Part shown: piece after piece, positions 33,953 to 41,350 of the stretch
How positions within the stretch are numbered: the first letter of the stretch is position 1
How the letters are laid out: every line of letters starts with the position of its first letter
From: Planomicrobium soli
Lineage (GTDB): Bacteria; Bacillota; Bacilli; Bacillales_A; Planococcaceae
Length of the DNA stretch: 64,000 nucleotides
Assembly: GCF_003014655.1 (NCBI RefSeq)
Contig: NZ_PYAT01000001.1
Coordinates: 124,001-188,000 of the forward strand
Direction of reading: 5' to 3'
Notes under the pieces: generated by a model
What the model was told of the DNA's origin: nothing
What the model saw: the letters and a program-made list of their open reading frames with translations, nothing else
The model's database searches: none
Position numbers and translations under genes: made by a program

Positions 33953-34386
33953 TCAGCACTTACCTGCTCAAGCGCTCCAACAAGATGGTCACGGATATGT
34001 TCCATAGGGTGGCCTTCAATTTGTTCCCGTGGAATAAAATAAGCTAATTGCCCGTCTTTCAAAACAGCAACCGATGGAGATGACGGCGGAATTTCTTCAA
34101 AATAATTGCGCATTTGTGCAGTCGCTTCTTTATCCTGCCCAGCAAAAACAGTAACTAAGTGATCCGGTTTTGCATCCGTCTGTCTTACCGCTTCAATTAC
34201 GGCCGGACGCGCTAATCCTGCGGCACAACCGCATACTGAGTTGATAACGACCAAACTGACTCCTTGAGCTTCACTCACATGCTCGTTCACTTCTTCTGCA
34301 GTCAACAATTCCTTGAACCCTTCATCTGTTAATTGCTTGCGCATCGGTGCGACGATACCTTTCATATACTCATCATATGCATTCAT
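33949..34386 (-). CDS. brxA: Bacilliredoxin (BrxA/BrxB family, DUF1094)
   Basis: The product is 145 residues with a thioredoxin-like fold. The bacilliredoxin active site CGC is in INSVCGCAAGLARPA. These proteins remove bacillithiol from mixed disulfides with protein thiols after oxidative stress. RRNYFEEIPPSSPSVAV-like blocks (written here with the local residues AQMRNYFEEIPPSSP) support the family. It is first in an operon with ypiP; the equivalent B. subtilis gene yphP is likewise next to ypiP. Confidence 0.94.
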   Translation of the reverse strand: MNAYDEYMKGIVAPMRKQLTDEGFKELLTAEEVNEHVSEAQGVSLVVINSVCGCAAGLARPAVIEAVRQTDAKPDHLVTVFAGQDKEATAQMRNYFEEIPPSSPSVAVLKDGQLAYFIPREQIEGHPMEHIRDHLVGALEQVSAE

Positions 34387-34512
34387 TCTTTCGCCTTCTT
34401 TCGTTTATATTCATGAACGCTTTGTTCAAAGCGCCTTCTCTCTTTCATTCTAACTCACTCTAGAAGCACTTTCATAATTTTCCGCTTGAAACTAGGTTTC
34501 CGCTTCTGCTCA

Positions 34513-34722
34513 TCAAATGAATTCAATAAAAGGCCGCCGCAAAAGCCGTAAAGAAACTTTTGTCGGCAGCCCTTTTTTGGCTATGAATAAGTCGTCAATT
34601 TTCAAATAGCGAATGCTTCTGCCAGGATCGCCGCCTCTATTCCAATCAGCCGATTCTAAAGCATGCAGAAAATGCCTTTCCAGCAGTTCGACAGTTACTA
34701 TGCAGCCACTTACCATCGCCAT
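34513..34722 (-). CDS. Possible small protein, 69 aa, unknown
   Basis: The ATG follows the stop of the upstream 131-residue gene directly (TGAATG), so it could be expressed by reinitiation. The product is basic in its C-terminal part (VSLRLLRRPFIEFI) with no membrane segment or motif I recognise. No separate ribosome site is seen. I cannot exclude that it is a chance open frame. Confidence 0.4.
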   Translation of the reverse strand: MAMVSGCIVTVELLERHFLHALESADWNRGGDPGRSIRYLKIDDLFIAKKGLPTKVSLRLLRRPFIEFI

Positions 34723-35118
34723 TCACTTTTTCCAGCGAAATAATCGGGTGAAAAAATTTTTGGAATTTCCTTTAGTCCCGTATATCGCTTTATATCTTGT
34801 TTCAATGTCCTTTGAAGCAAAATATTCCGCTTCAAAAAATTGAATCGGCTCAATTCTCATAGCAAAAACGTCGCCTTTTTCGCTTTTCAAATTGCACCAA
34901 TGCCATTGTCCGCTCATATTGCTTTCATAGTCATCCCGAACAAGCAGGAAAGATTCCTTCACAGATTCGGCTGGTTCATCGCCCGAAGTTTTGGATTTAA
35001 TTGTTTTGTTATAACTGGACAACGCTTCCTCGTAATCCAAAAAGTCAATAAATGTTTCCTTTTCTTTAGCACTTAAATTTTCATTACTCATGATTAATCT
35101 ATATAATGTATTTTCCAT
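34723..35118 (-). CDS. Protein of unknown function, 131 aa
   Basis: I do not recognise this gene. It is a soluble, charged, mostly helical protein; SAKEKETFIDFLDYEEALSS and ESNMSGQWHWCNLKSEKGD are notable, the latter with two Trp and one Cys. There is a hydrophobic patch at FFAEYF and a basic tail FFTRLFRWKK. The ATG at 35118 is fixed by GGAGGTG 7 nt upstream. Confidence 0.7.
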   Translation of the reverse strand: MENTLYRLIMSNENLSAKEKETFIDFLDYEEALSSYNKTIKSKTSGDEPAESVKESFLLVRDDYESNMSGQWHWCNLKSEKGDVFAMRIEPIQFFEAEYFASKDIETRYKAIYGTKGNSKNFFTRLFRWKK

Positions 35119-35441
35119 TGGGGCACCTCCAGAAAGGTTCATGTAAAACCATTATACTTATAAATTAGTCTTAAAGCACCAATTATTTTTTAACATTAAA
35201 AATTTTCAACAATATATATAGACCTTTTTTCACTCATTATAGGTATAGAGATTCTATTCCTTCTTCTTAGCAATATTCGAAACGTCTATAGCAAGTGGAT
35301 CAAGGTCTTTTATCGTTTACCCTTTTATTGCATCCACTTTAATTGTTCAACAGGATTAAAATAGTAGCAGCTTAATTTTGCCAGTAATATTTTTCGTAAT
35401 GACCGTCTTTTGTTCATAAAAAACCAATAGAAAAAGCCACC
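35119..35441. other. AT-rich intergenic region
   Basis: More than 300 bp without a gene, between two small unknown genes on the minus strand. It contains a TATAAT near 35155 (minus) but no acceptable -35. Otherwise I see nothing. Confidence 0.4.
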
Positions 35442-35458
35442 CTACTTGGATGGCTTTA
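35432..35458 (-). terminator. Terminator of the 69-aa gene at 35442
   Basis: AAAGCCA and TGGCTTT pair on the minus strand around an 11-nt loop, followed by T5. Confidence 0.7.
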
Positions 35459-35651
35459 GCAAAGATATATGTATACCGTCGACTGTAGGTGGCCGAAGGA
35501 CAATAGCGTTTTCACACTCTTCTATCGTGTATTCTTGTAGAAACGCCTCAACATCCGTTGGATGTTCGACTTCCGTCTCTCTTATTATTTCTCTAGCCAC
35601 TAAATAGCTCCGTGTTTTGTTCAACTTTTTCCCATTAACCGTAATATTCAC
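35442..35651 (-). CDS. Small protein of unknown function, 69 aa
   Basis: The product is soluble and charged, MNITVNGKKLNKTRSYLVAR then EYTIEECENAIVLRPPTVDG; a mixed alpha/beta domain with one Cys. GTG start at 35651 with AAGGGGG upstream. It stands alone and has a terminator. No motif recognised. Confidence 0.65.
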   Translation of the reverse strand: MNITVNGKKLNKTRSYLVAREIIRETEVEHPTDVEAFLQEYTIEECENAIVLRPPTVDGIHISLLKPSK

Positions 35652-35809
35652 AAGACATCCCCCTTAACATTAATATAACATTATCATATTTTTTTAAGTA
35701 TGTAACGCTTATTCTGTACTAAAAACTATAGAAATATATTTAATATACAAAAAACGCATGATTCTATCGGTTCACTCTTTAGTTCTTTATTCCTCCTTAA
35801 CAAATATAA

Positions 35810-35827
35810 AGTGAACATGAATTCACT
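35810..35827. promoter_or_regulatory. Palindromic operator-like sequence
   Basis: AGTGAA CATGAA TTCACT, perfect 6-bp arms with a 6-bp centre, 96 bp upstream of the gene at 35923. Possible repressor site; the regulator is unknown. Confidence 0.4.
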
Positions 35828-35922
35828 GCTGGAAAGCAGAAAACTGGCTTATCTTTAAGTTATGGAGTAGGTAAATTTTTTTTTATGTCGAATAGATACT
35901 ACAAGGAAGGGAGGTGCTCACT

Positions 35923-36318
35923 TTGGGGAATATGCAAGAAACCATCAATGTGCTTCGCATTGCTATGGAGGGGGAGTTTGGCCGTGACAACTCTCTGTCC
36001 TTTATCACGCCGGCAGGAATTTATTTCGGAAAGCTTATAGCAATAAAAGAAGAAACAAGAGAACCGACTAATGCGGATGAACTTGTTCCGATCAATTATT
36101 CGAAAGCCAACTTCTACACAAGATCTGAACTGAAAAGCCAGGACAATCATTTTTTGAATGATTTGGATTTTAGTGAAACCATCTTGCTCGAAGATGTAAG
36201 ATTTAAAACTGGTAAAACAGTCAACCACATCAAACATGCAGTACTTAACATCAATCAGATCATTTCAGTGCAGCTTGTGGCCAACTCGGCTATTGATGAT
36301 GTTTTGAAAAACTATTAA
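35923..36318 (+). CDS. Protein of unknown function, 131 aa
   Basis: I do not recognise it. The frame MGNMQETINVLRIAMEGEFG leads a mixed alpha/beta soluble protein with VPINYSKANFYTRSELKSQ and an aliphatic C-terminal strand region (NHIKHAVLNINQIISVQLV). The TTG at 35923 is the best start because GGGAGGTG ends 7 nt upstream; the ATG at 35932 is an alternative. It is followed by a strong terminator. Confidence 0.65.
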   Translation: MGNMQETINVLRIAMEGEFGRDNSLSFITPAGIYFGKLIAIKEETREPTNADELVPINYSKANFYTRSELKSQDNHFLNDLDFSETILLEDVRFKTGKTVNHIKHAVLNINQIISVQLVANSAIDDVLKNY

Positions 36319-36340
36319 GTTAAAGTGGCTGTACAAAAGC

Positions 36341-36377
36341 AAAAGAAGTTGCAGTTAATCTGCAACTTCTTTTTTTT
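36341..36377 (+). terminator. Terminator of the gene at 35923
   Basis: AAGAAGTTGCAG and CTGCAACTTCTT form a 12-bp perfect stem with T8. Confidence 0.92.
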
Positions 36378-36412
36378 GCAAAAAATTAATGGCACTGCAG
36401 GGTTAACATAAA

Positions 36413-36440
36413 ACAAAAAGAGTGCCAAATAGGGCACTCA
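36413..36440 (-). terminator. Terminator of the 69-aa gene at 36438
   Basis: GAGTGCC and GGCACTC pair on the minus strand with T5 following. Confidence 0.85.
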
Positions 36441-36647
36441 CCATCTAAATACCAGCTCAACTGATTTTAGATCTTTCACTAATTTCTTCTCGTTTGTTGA
36501 GTGCGAAACCAATTCCACATCCGGCTGACTAAGATTTTGGGTGAAATGATCGGAGATTTCGTCTGCCGCCACATGCACATCCACTTCTTCGCCACCCCAT
36601 GTATCGCCGTCCACGAAATGATAAATCAAGTTGAATTTTTTTGGCAT
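36438..36647 (-). CDS. Small acidic protein, 69 aa, unknown
   Basis: The product is small, acidic and soluble: MPKKFNLIYHFVDGDTWGGE then HVAADEISDHF, with Trp, Asp and His residues. AAAGGAGGGA precedes the ATG. I do not recognise the family. It may be coupled with the gene at 36725, 77 bp upstream, though that gap shows no terminator. Confidence 0.7.
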   Translation of the reverse strand: MPKKFNLIYHFVDGDTWGGEEVDVHVAADEISDHFTQNLSQPDVELVSHSTNEKKLVKDLKSVELVFRW

Positions 36648-36724
36648 CGTATCCCTCCTTTCTTTTTCTTAATTCTCCAAAAAAGGAAGAATCCCTGCTA
36701 ATTTCTCTTTTTTCTAAGCTTTTA

Positions 36725-37036
36725 TCAAGAGATACTTTTGTTTTTCTTGTTGAATTCATTGTTGATATATGACAACATCTCCCCAAATACGTCATAATCA
36801 TACCATTCGAACGGCGATACTTGAAACACATCGTTTTTTCCTTTGATGTGCAAGCTGGTAGCGCTCAACTGGACGATATTCCGGTCATCAGCATTGTTTT
36901 TGTCTTGAATTTCTTTGCCGGCATATCTTTTTTTGACTTTGTTGAATAGTGCATCACGCTCACTTTCATTGCCGAATTCCCATGATTCATACTTTCCTTG
37001 ATGAAGAAGTTCAATACTGTAGATATCTGTGTCCAT
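36725..37036 (-). CDS. Small protein of unknown function, 103 aa
   Basis: The product is 103 residues, charged and soluble: YSIELLHQGKYESWEFGNES, VQLSATSLHIKGKNDVFQV and a final helical VFGEMLSYINNEF. ACAGGAGGTG precedes the ATG at 37036. I do not recognise the family. With its neighbour at 36438 it forms a small gene pair upstream of cvfC on the same strand, but with a gap. Confidence 0.7.
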   Translation of the reverse strand: MDTDIYSIELLHQGKYESWEFGNESERDALFNKVKKRYAGKEIQDKNNADDRNIVQLSATSLHIKGKNDVFQVSPFEWYDYDVFGEMLSYINNEFNKKNKSIS

Positions 37037-37210
37037 CGTTATACACCTCCTGTTTCACCGCAGTCGTAACCGGTAATATACTTGTGTTTAATGGAGTTTA
37101 CCTCTTTCTGCGATAGGAGAAACATTTTGTTTCGCTGCACAGTGAAAATGGCACAAAAAAAAAGCCGGGCAAAACCTGTTCTAGACAAGTTTTGATCAGC
37201 TTTCCTATTG

Positions 37211-38341
37211 TCAATCTTCTTTCGTTGCTTGGCGAGCTTCGGTCATTTGTTTCCAAACCGAACCTTTTGCTTCTTCACCTTGTTCAATACGGGCAATCGC
37301 CATTTTGACTTGTAGCTTCACTTCAAACTCCGGGTCGTTTTCCGCTTCTTTTAAAGCCGGCAAAGCCGCTTCTGTTCCTGTTTCATACAAAAACATCGCC
37401 GCTCTCCACCGCACTAACTTATTTTTATCGTTTAAAGTTTCGATCATAATTGGTTCAAATTCCGGAAAGCCAAGGTCACTAATAGCATCTCCAGCAGTTC
37501 TCCGGACAGCCCAGCTTTTGTCCTGCATCGCCCGTTCCATATAAGGCACGACGGCTTTATCTTTAATGTCTCCTAAGTAAATGGCCGCTTGGCGGCGAAT
37601 GGACATTTTGTCGTCATTCAGCGCTTTGGCTAAAAGCGGCAAATCATCTAATTCGCCTTCGTTCATTTGCTCGAGCAACTGGTACCGGGTTTCCCAGTCT
37701 GGCACGTCGAATTCCTCAATAGATACTTTCCTGCCGTGAAAAGTTACCCCTTCCTCTTCCGAGTGGTTTTTCTCAACCATGTTGTCCAAACGCGACTGAG
37801 GATAAGCAGCTTCCAATTCTTCGACCACGCTATGGCCAATCTCCGTTTTGTCGCCGTATCTGACTCCATAATCCGCCCATTTGCGCTGCAGTAAATAATT
37901 CTCTTCTGATGGGTCCATGACGGCGCTCATTGCTTTTGTAAAACGTTCTGGCATAGCAAACCTCTTTTCAGAAGCACTGTCGAACACTTTCACTTGTAGC
38001 GGAATGCCTTTGAATTGTTGCACATGGACATAAACTTCTCCAAAATGTTCATCAATTTGGATTTCGTCATTAGCCTGATGGCTGTCTTCTCCGAAAACAC
38101 GGCGAACTTCCGCTAAAATCGCTTCCCAGTCCACCTTGGCAACTCGTTCCACCGCAAGAAAATCAGCTACGTGGTAAACGCCCTTAACGCCTTCAATAGC
38201 CAGTATTTTCTGCACTTCTATCGGGGCGCCCTCCAAATTATCCTGGTTATAATTATGGCTTTTGCCAAACGGCAGCTCTTGGTCGATGATCACTTTCATC
38301 GTATTTGGGCTCGGAGTAGGTTCGATCGTTTTAATTTTCAT
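37211..38341 (-). CDS. ypgR: Conserved virulence factor C / YpgR: NifU-N domain plus HEAT repeats
   Basis: The product is 376 residues. N-terminal MKIKTIEPTPSPNTMKV matches the Nfu/NifU N-terminal scaffold domain but without the Cys cluster of iron-sulfur carriers. C-terminal HEAT/PBS-lyase repeats (DDKMSIRRQAAIYLGDIK, DKSWAVRRTAGDAISDLG, DKNKLVRWRAAMFLYETG) follow. This is the architecture of S. aureus CvfC and B. subtilis YpgR, which affect virulence-gene expression by an unknown route. The ATG at 38341 is fixed by AGGAGGGA upstream. A hairpin downstream (37155-37200) is a weak terminator. Confidence 0.93.
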   Translation of the reverse strand: MKIKTIEPTPSPNTMKVIIDQELPFGKSHNYNQDNLEGAPIEVQKILAIEGVKGVYHVADFLAVERVAKVDWEAILAEVRRVFGEDSHQANDEIQIDEHFGEVYVHVQQFKGIPLQVKVFDSASEKRFAMPERFTKAMSAVMDPSEENYLLQRKWADYGVRYGDKTEIGHSVVEELEAAYPQSRLDNMVEKNHSEEEGVTFHGRKVSIEEFDVPDWETRYQLLEQMNEGELDDLPLLAKALNDDKMSIRRQAAIYLGDIKDKAVVPYMERAMQDKSWAVRRTAGDAISDLGFPEFEPIMIETLNDKNKLVRWRAAMFLYETGTEAALPALKEAENDPEFEVKLQVKMAIARIEQGEEAKGSVWKQMTEARQATKED

Positions 38342-38361
38342 AACTGGTCCCTCCTGTTCTT

Positions 38362-40242
38362 TTATGATTCTGCAATCTCCTGGAGGTATGTCCACCGTTC
38401 AATCATTTGATCGTACTGCTCAGTTAATGCATCTATTTCTTCTGTCAGTTTATTCAATTTCTCGAAGTCGGAACCGCAGGAGGCCATTTCTTCTTCCCGC
38501 TGTTCAATTTTCGCTTCCACTTCTGCAATGCCATCCAGAATGGTGCTATACTCTTTTTGCTCGTTATAAGTAAGTTTCTTCTTTGGCTTCTCGAGTTTTG
38601 CTTTTTCCTCGACAGGTGAAGTGGCGACCAATTCCACCGTTTTGGACTCTGTTTTTTCTTTGATGAAATCTGAGTACAATCCTTGATATTCTAAAACTCG
38701 TCCAGTTCCGGTCGTCCATAATTTGTGGGCAATCCGGTCTAAGAAAAAGCGGTCATGGGAAATCGTGATGACGACACCAGGAAAACTTTCCAAGAAATCC
38801 TCCAATACGGAAAGTGTTTGAATGTCCAAGTCGTTCGTCGGCTCATCCAAGAATAAAATATTAGGCTGCTCCATCAATAATTTCAATAGATACAAGCGTT
38901 TGCGCTCGCCGCCTGACAATTTACCGATCAACGTGCCATGCGCGTTAGAGGGGAATAAAAACCGTTCCAGCATTTGCGTCGCAGACAGCCGAACCCCTTT
39001 TGCCGCTTCATAGTCGCTTGAGATTTCTTGGATATACTCGATCATCCGCTGAGATTCATTCATTTCGGGCAAATGCTGCGTGAAATGCGCAATTTTAACG
39101 GTGCTGCCATATTCAATGTTTCCTTTTGTCGGTTCATACTCCCCGGCGAGTATTTTCATCAATGTTGATTTTCCTGCGCCGTTTGGTCCAATAATTCCTA
39201 TGCGGTCCCCGCCTTGCAGCAAGAAGCTGAATTCTTCAAAAATGACGTTGTCGCCAAATGCCATACCTAAGTTGTCGCCTTCGATAATTTTTTTCCCGAG
39301 ACGCTGGCTTTGCATCGACAATTCAAGCGAAGTGTTGTCGTTTTCTTTCTGAACGTTTTCCTTGATTTCTTCAAATCGTTGGATTCGCGCTTTTTGTTTT
39401 GTGGTCCGGGCTTTTGCACCGCGGCGAATCCATTTCAATTCAGATCGAAAGCGATTTTCAAGTTTTTGCTGAGAAGAAGCATTCATTTCATCTCGAATTG
39501 CTTTATTCTCCAGATAGTCGCCATAATTTCCTTTATGGGTATACATCGTCTGGTCCGCCAGTTCGAAAATATGGGTTGATACTGCATCAAGGAAATAACG
39601 GTCATGCGTAACAAACAGCATGGCGCTGTCCATGCGCAAGAGTGTCTCCTGAAGCCATTCCGTAGAGATGGCATCCAGATGGTTGGTCGGCTCATCCAGC
39701 AAAATTAAATCTGCAGGTTCAATCAGTGCTTTTGCAAGTGCAACACGCTTGCGTTGTCCCCCTGACAATTCACCGATTTTCTGGTCGAACATGTCAATGC
39801 CAAGTTTAGTTAAAGCCGTTTTTGCGAGCGCGTTGACATCCCATGCATTTTCACGCTCCATACCTTCCTGAATTTTCATCAATTCATCCTGAAGCTGCGT
39901 AGAGCTTGAATCGACCATCATGTTTTGTAGCGCTTGTTCGTACGAACGATTTAACGCAAGTATCGGCGAATCGCCGGAAAAGACCGATTCCAACACCGTT
40001 AAAGATTCATCAAATTCAGGTTCTTGTTTTAAGTATGTGATTTGGTATTTTTTCGGATGATCTACCGTTACCGAATCAGCTTCCATCTCACCTGCCAAAA
40101 TTGACATCAAAGTCGATTTTCCTGTTCCATTGACACCGATCAATCCTGCGCGTTCACCCGGATACAATGAAAATTCCACGTCCCTGAATAAAGTTTTGGC
40201 GCCTACTGTTTTTGTTAAGTTGGTAATATTTAAGTGGCTCAT
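38362..40242 (-). CDS. yfmR: ABC-F family ATPase (YfmR/Uup type)
   Basis: The product is 626 residues. Two intact ATPase domains: Walker A GVNGTGKST and GPNGAGKST, signature LSGGQRK and LSGGERK, Walker B LLDEPTNHLD and LFLDEPTNDLD. A linker with Lys and Arg (RGAKARTTKQKARIQRF) and a C-terminal coiled coil (about 545-626) define the Uup/YfmR branch, which works on the ribosome with EF-P and resolves stalled translation. Its ATG overlaps the stop of ypgQ (ATGA), so it is the second gene of that pair. Confidence 0.94.
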   Translation of the reverse strand: MSHLNITNLTKTVGAKTLFRDVEFSLYPGERAGLIGVNGTGKSTLMSILAGEMEADSVTVDHPKKYQITYLKQEPEFDESLTVLESVFSGDSPILALNRSYEQALQNMMVDSSSTQLQDELMKIQEGMERENAWDVNALAKTALTKLGIDMFDQKIGELSGGQRKRVALAKALIEPADLILLDEPTNHLDAISTEWLQETLLRMDSAMLFVTHDRYFLDAVSTHIFELADQTMYTHKGNYGDYLENKAIRDEMNASSQQKLENRFRSELKWIRRGAKARTTKQKARIQRFEEIKENVQKENDNTSLELSMQSQRLGKKIIEGDNLGMAFGDNVIFEEFSFLLQGGDRIGIIGPNGAGKSTLMKILAGEYEPTKGNIEYGSTVKIAHFTQHLPEMNESQRMIEYIQEISSDYEAAKGVRLSATQMLERFLFPSNAHGTLIGKLSGGERKRLYLLKLLMEQPNILFLDEPTNDLDIQTLSVLEDFLESFPGVVITISHDRFFLDRIAHKLWTTGTGRVLEYQGLYSDFIKEKTESKTVELVATSPVEEKAKLEKPKKKLTYNEQKEYSTILDGIAEVEAKIEQREEEMASCGSDFEKLNKLTEEIDALTEQYDQMIERWTYLQEIAES

Positions 40243-40874
40243 GCTTTCCCATCCGTTTCCTTTTGAAGTTGCTCTAAAAAGGATAACATAAACTGATGCC
40301 TTTCTTCAGCGATTTGCTTTCCTGCATCTGTCGTCATCCGATCTTTTAACAGCAACAGTTTTTCATAAAAATGAGTTACGCTGCTTGTTGGCTTTGACCG
40401 GTATTCCTCCTCACTCATGTTTTGGCGAGGCTCTTCTTGCCAGTCATAAAGTTTGCGGCCTTTTGCTCCGCCAAAAGCAAATGTTCTCGCGATGCCTATG
40501 GCGCCAATGGCATCCAGTCTGTCTGCGTCTTGTACTATTCGCGCTTCAATCGTTTCAGCTTGAATTCCTTGGCCACCTTTGAATGATACAGATCCTATGA
40601 TGCTGCGGATTTCCAACTTTTCTGTACTAGACAACCCGAGGCTCTCTATTATTTCCGTTTCCAAATCTTCACCCTGTTTCCGGTATTTCGGGTCGGAAAC
40701 ATCATGCAGCAATATCGCCAGTTCAACCAAAAAAGAGTTTGCCTTTTCATGTTGCATTATCTTCTTCGCATTTTCCATCACTCGTTTAATATGCTGCCAA
40801 TCATGGCTCGCATCAAATGTATTGTATATTTCCTTTACCGCCATTTCGCATTTTTCAATTATCTCTTTCGTCAT
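40239..40874 (-). CDS. ypgQ: HD-domain phosphohydrolase (YpgQ type)
   Basis: The product is 211 residues. The HD motif is complete: HDWQHIKRV (first His), LLHDVSDPKY (His-Asp) and QDADRLDAIGAIG (final Asp). B. subtilis YpgQ is a pyrophosphohydrolase acting on nucleotides; it is a likely house-cleaning enzyme. It is coupled to yfmR by a 4-bp overlap and divergent from cspD. Confidence 0.92.
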   Translation of the reverse strand: MTKEIIEKCEMAVKEIYNTFDASHDWQHIKRVMENAKKIMQHEKANSFLVELAILLHDVSDPKYRKQGEDLETEIIESLGLSSTEKLEIRSIIGSVSFKGGQGIQAETIEARIVQDADRLDAIGAIGIARTFAFGGAKGRKLYDWQEEPRQNMSEEEYRSKPTSSVTHFYEKLLLLKDRMTTDAGKQIAEERHQFMLSFLEQLQKETDGKA

Positions 40875-40985
40875 ATTGTTCTCCTTTTCCTAACAAAGAG
40901 TTGGACCCACACCTTTTAGTACATCCCATTCGCCTTTGGATTCACAACTTTATTATACCCTGCAGGAACAGCTCTTTTCATCCCA

Positions 40986-41014
40986 TTGACGATTGAATAA
41001 GCTTCATGTATAGT
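40986..41014 (+). promoter_or_regulatory. Sigma-A promoter of cspD
   Basis: TTGACG (40986-40991) and TATAGT (41009-41014), 17-bp spacer. The leader to the ATG at 41080 is about 60 nt. Confidence 0.85.
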
Positions 41015-41079
41015 ATAGAGTGCATTAAAAGACTTTTTTAATGGATCCACGTCAAGACTCAATAATAGGGGGAACGTGC

Positions 41080-41286
41080 ATGCACCAAGGAAAAGTGAAA
41101 TGGTTTAATTCAGAAAGAGGCTATGGCTTTATCGAGTCTGCCAATGGTGATGATGTTTTTGTCCATTTTACCGGTATTCAAGGTGAAGGATTTCGCACGC
41201 TTCAAGAAGGCAAAAGCGTAGCTTTTGAAGTTATTGAAGGTAATCGTGGACCCCAAGCAGCAAATGTAGTGCAGATTCAACCATAA
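41080..41286 (+). CDS. cspD: Cold-shock protein
   Basis: The product is 68 residues, a single cold-shock domain with RNP1 (RGYGFIES) and RNP2 (DVFVHFTGI) intact. MHQGKVKWF starts at 41080 behind AGGGGGAA. It lies in the position of B. subtilis cspD, next to ypgQ and ypeQ. It is expressed from its own promoter and ends at a strong bidirectional terminator. Confidence 0.95.
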   Translation: MHQGKVKWFNSERGYGFIESANGDDVFVHFTGIQGEGFRTLQEGKSVAFEVIEGNRGPQAANVVQIQP

Positions 41287-41307
41287 AATTTATAATTCCA
41301 CATCAGA

Positions 41308-41340
41308 AAGACCCGGGAGTTTCTCCCGGGTCTTATTTTT
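41308..41340. terminator. Bidirectional terminator between cspD and the 654-residue gene
   Basis: AAGACCCGGGAG and CTCCCGGGTCTT form a 12-bp stem around TTT, followed by ATTTTT. Confidence 0.92.
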
Positions 41341-41350
41341 ATTTGTTAAC

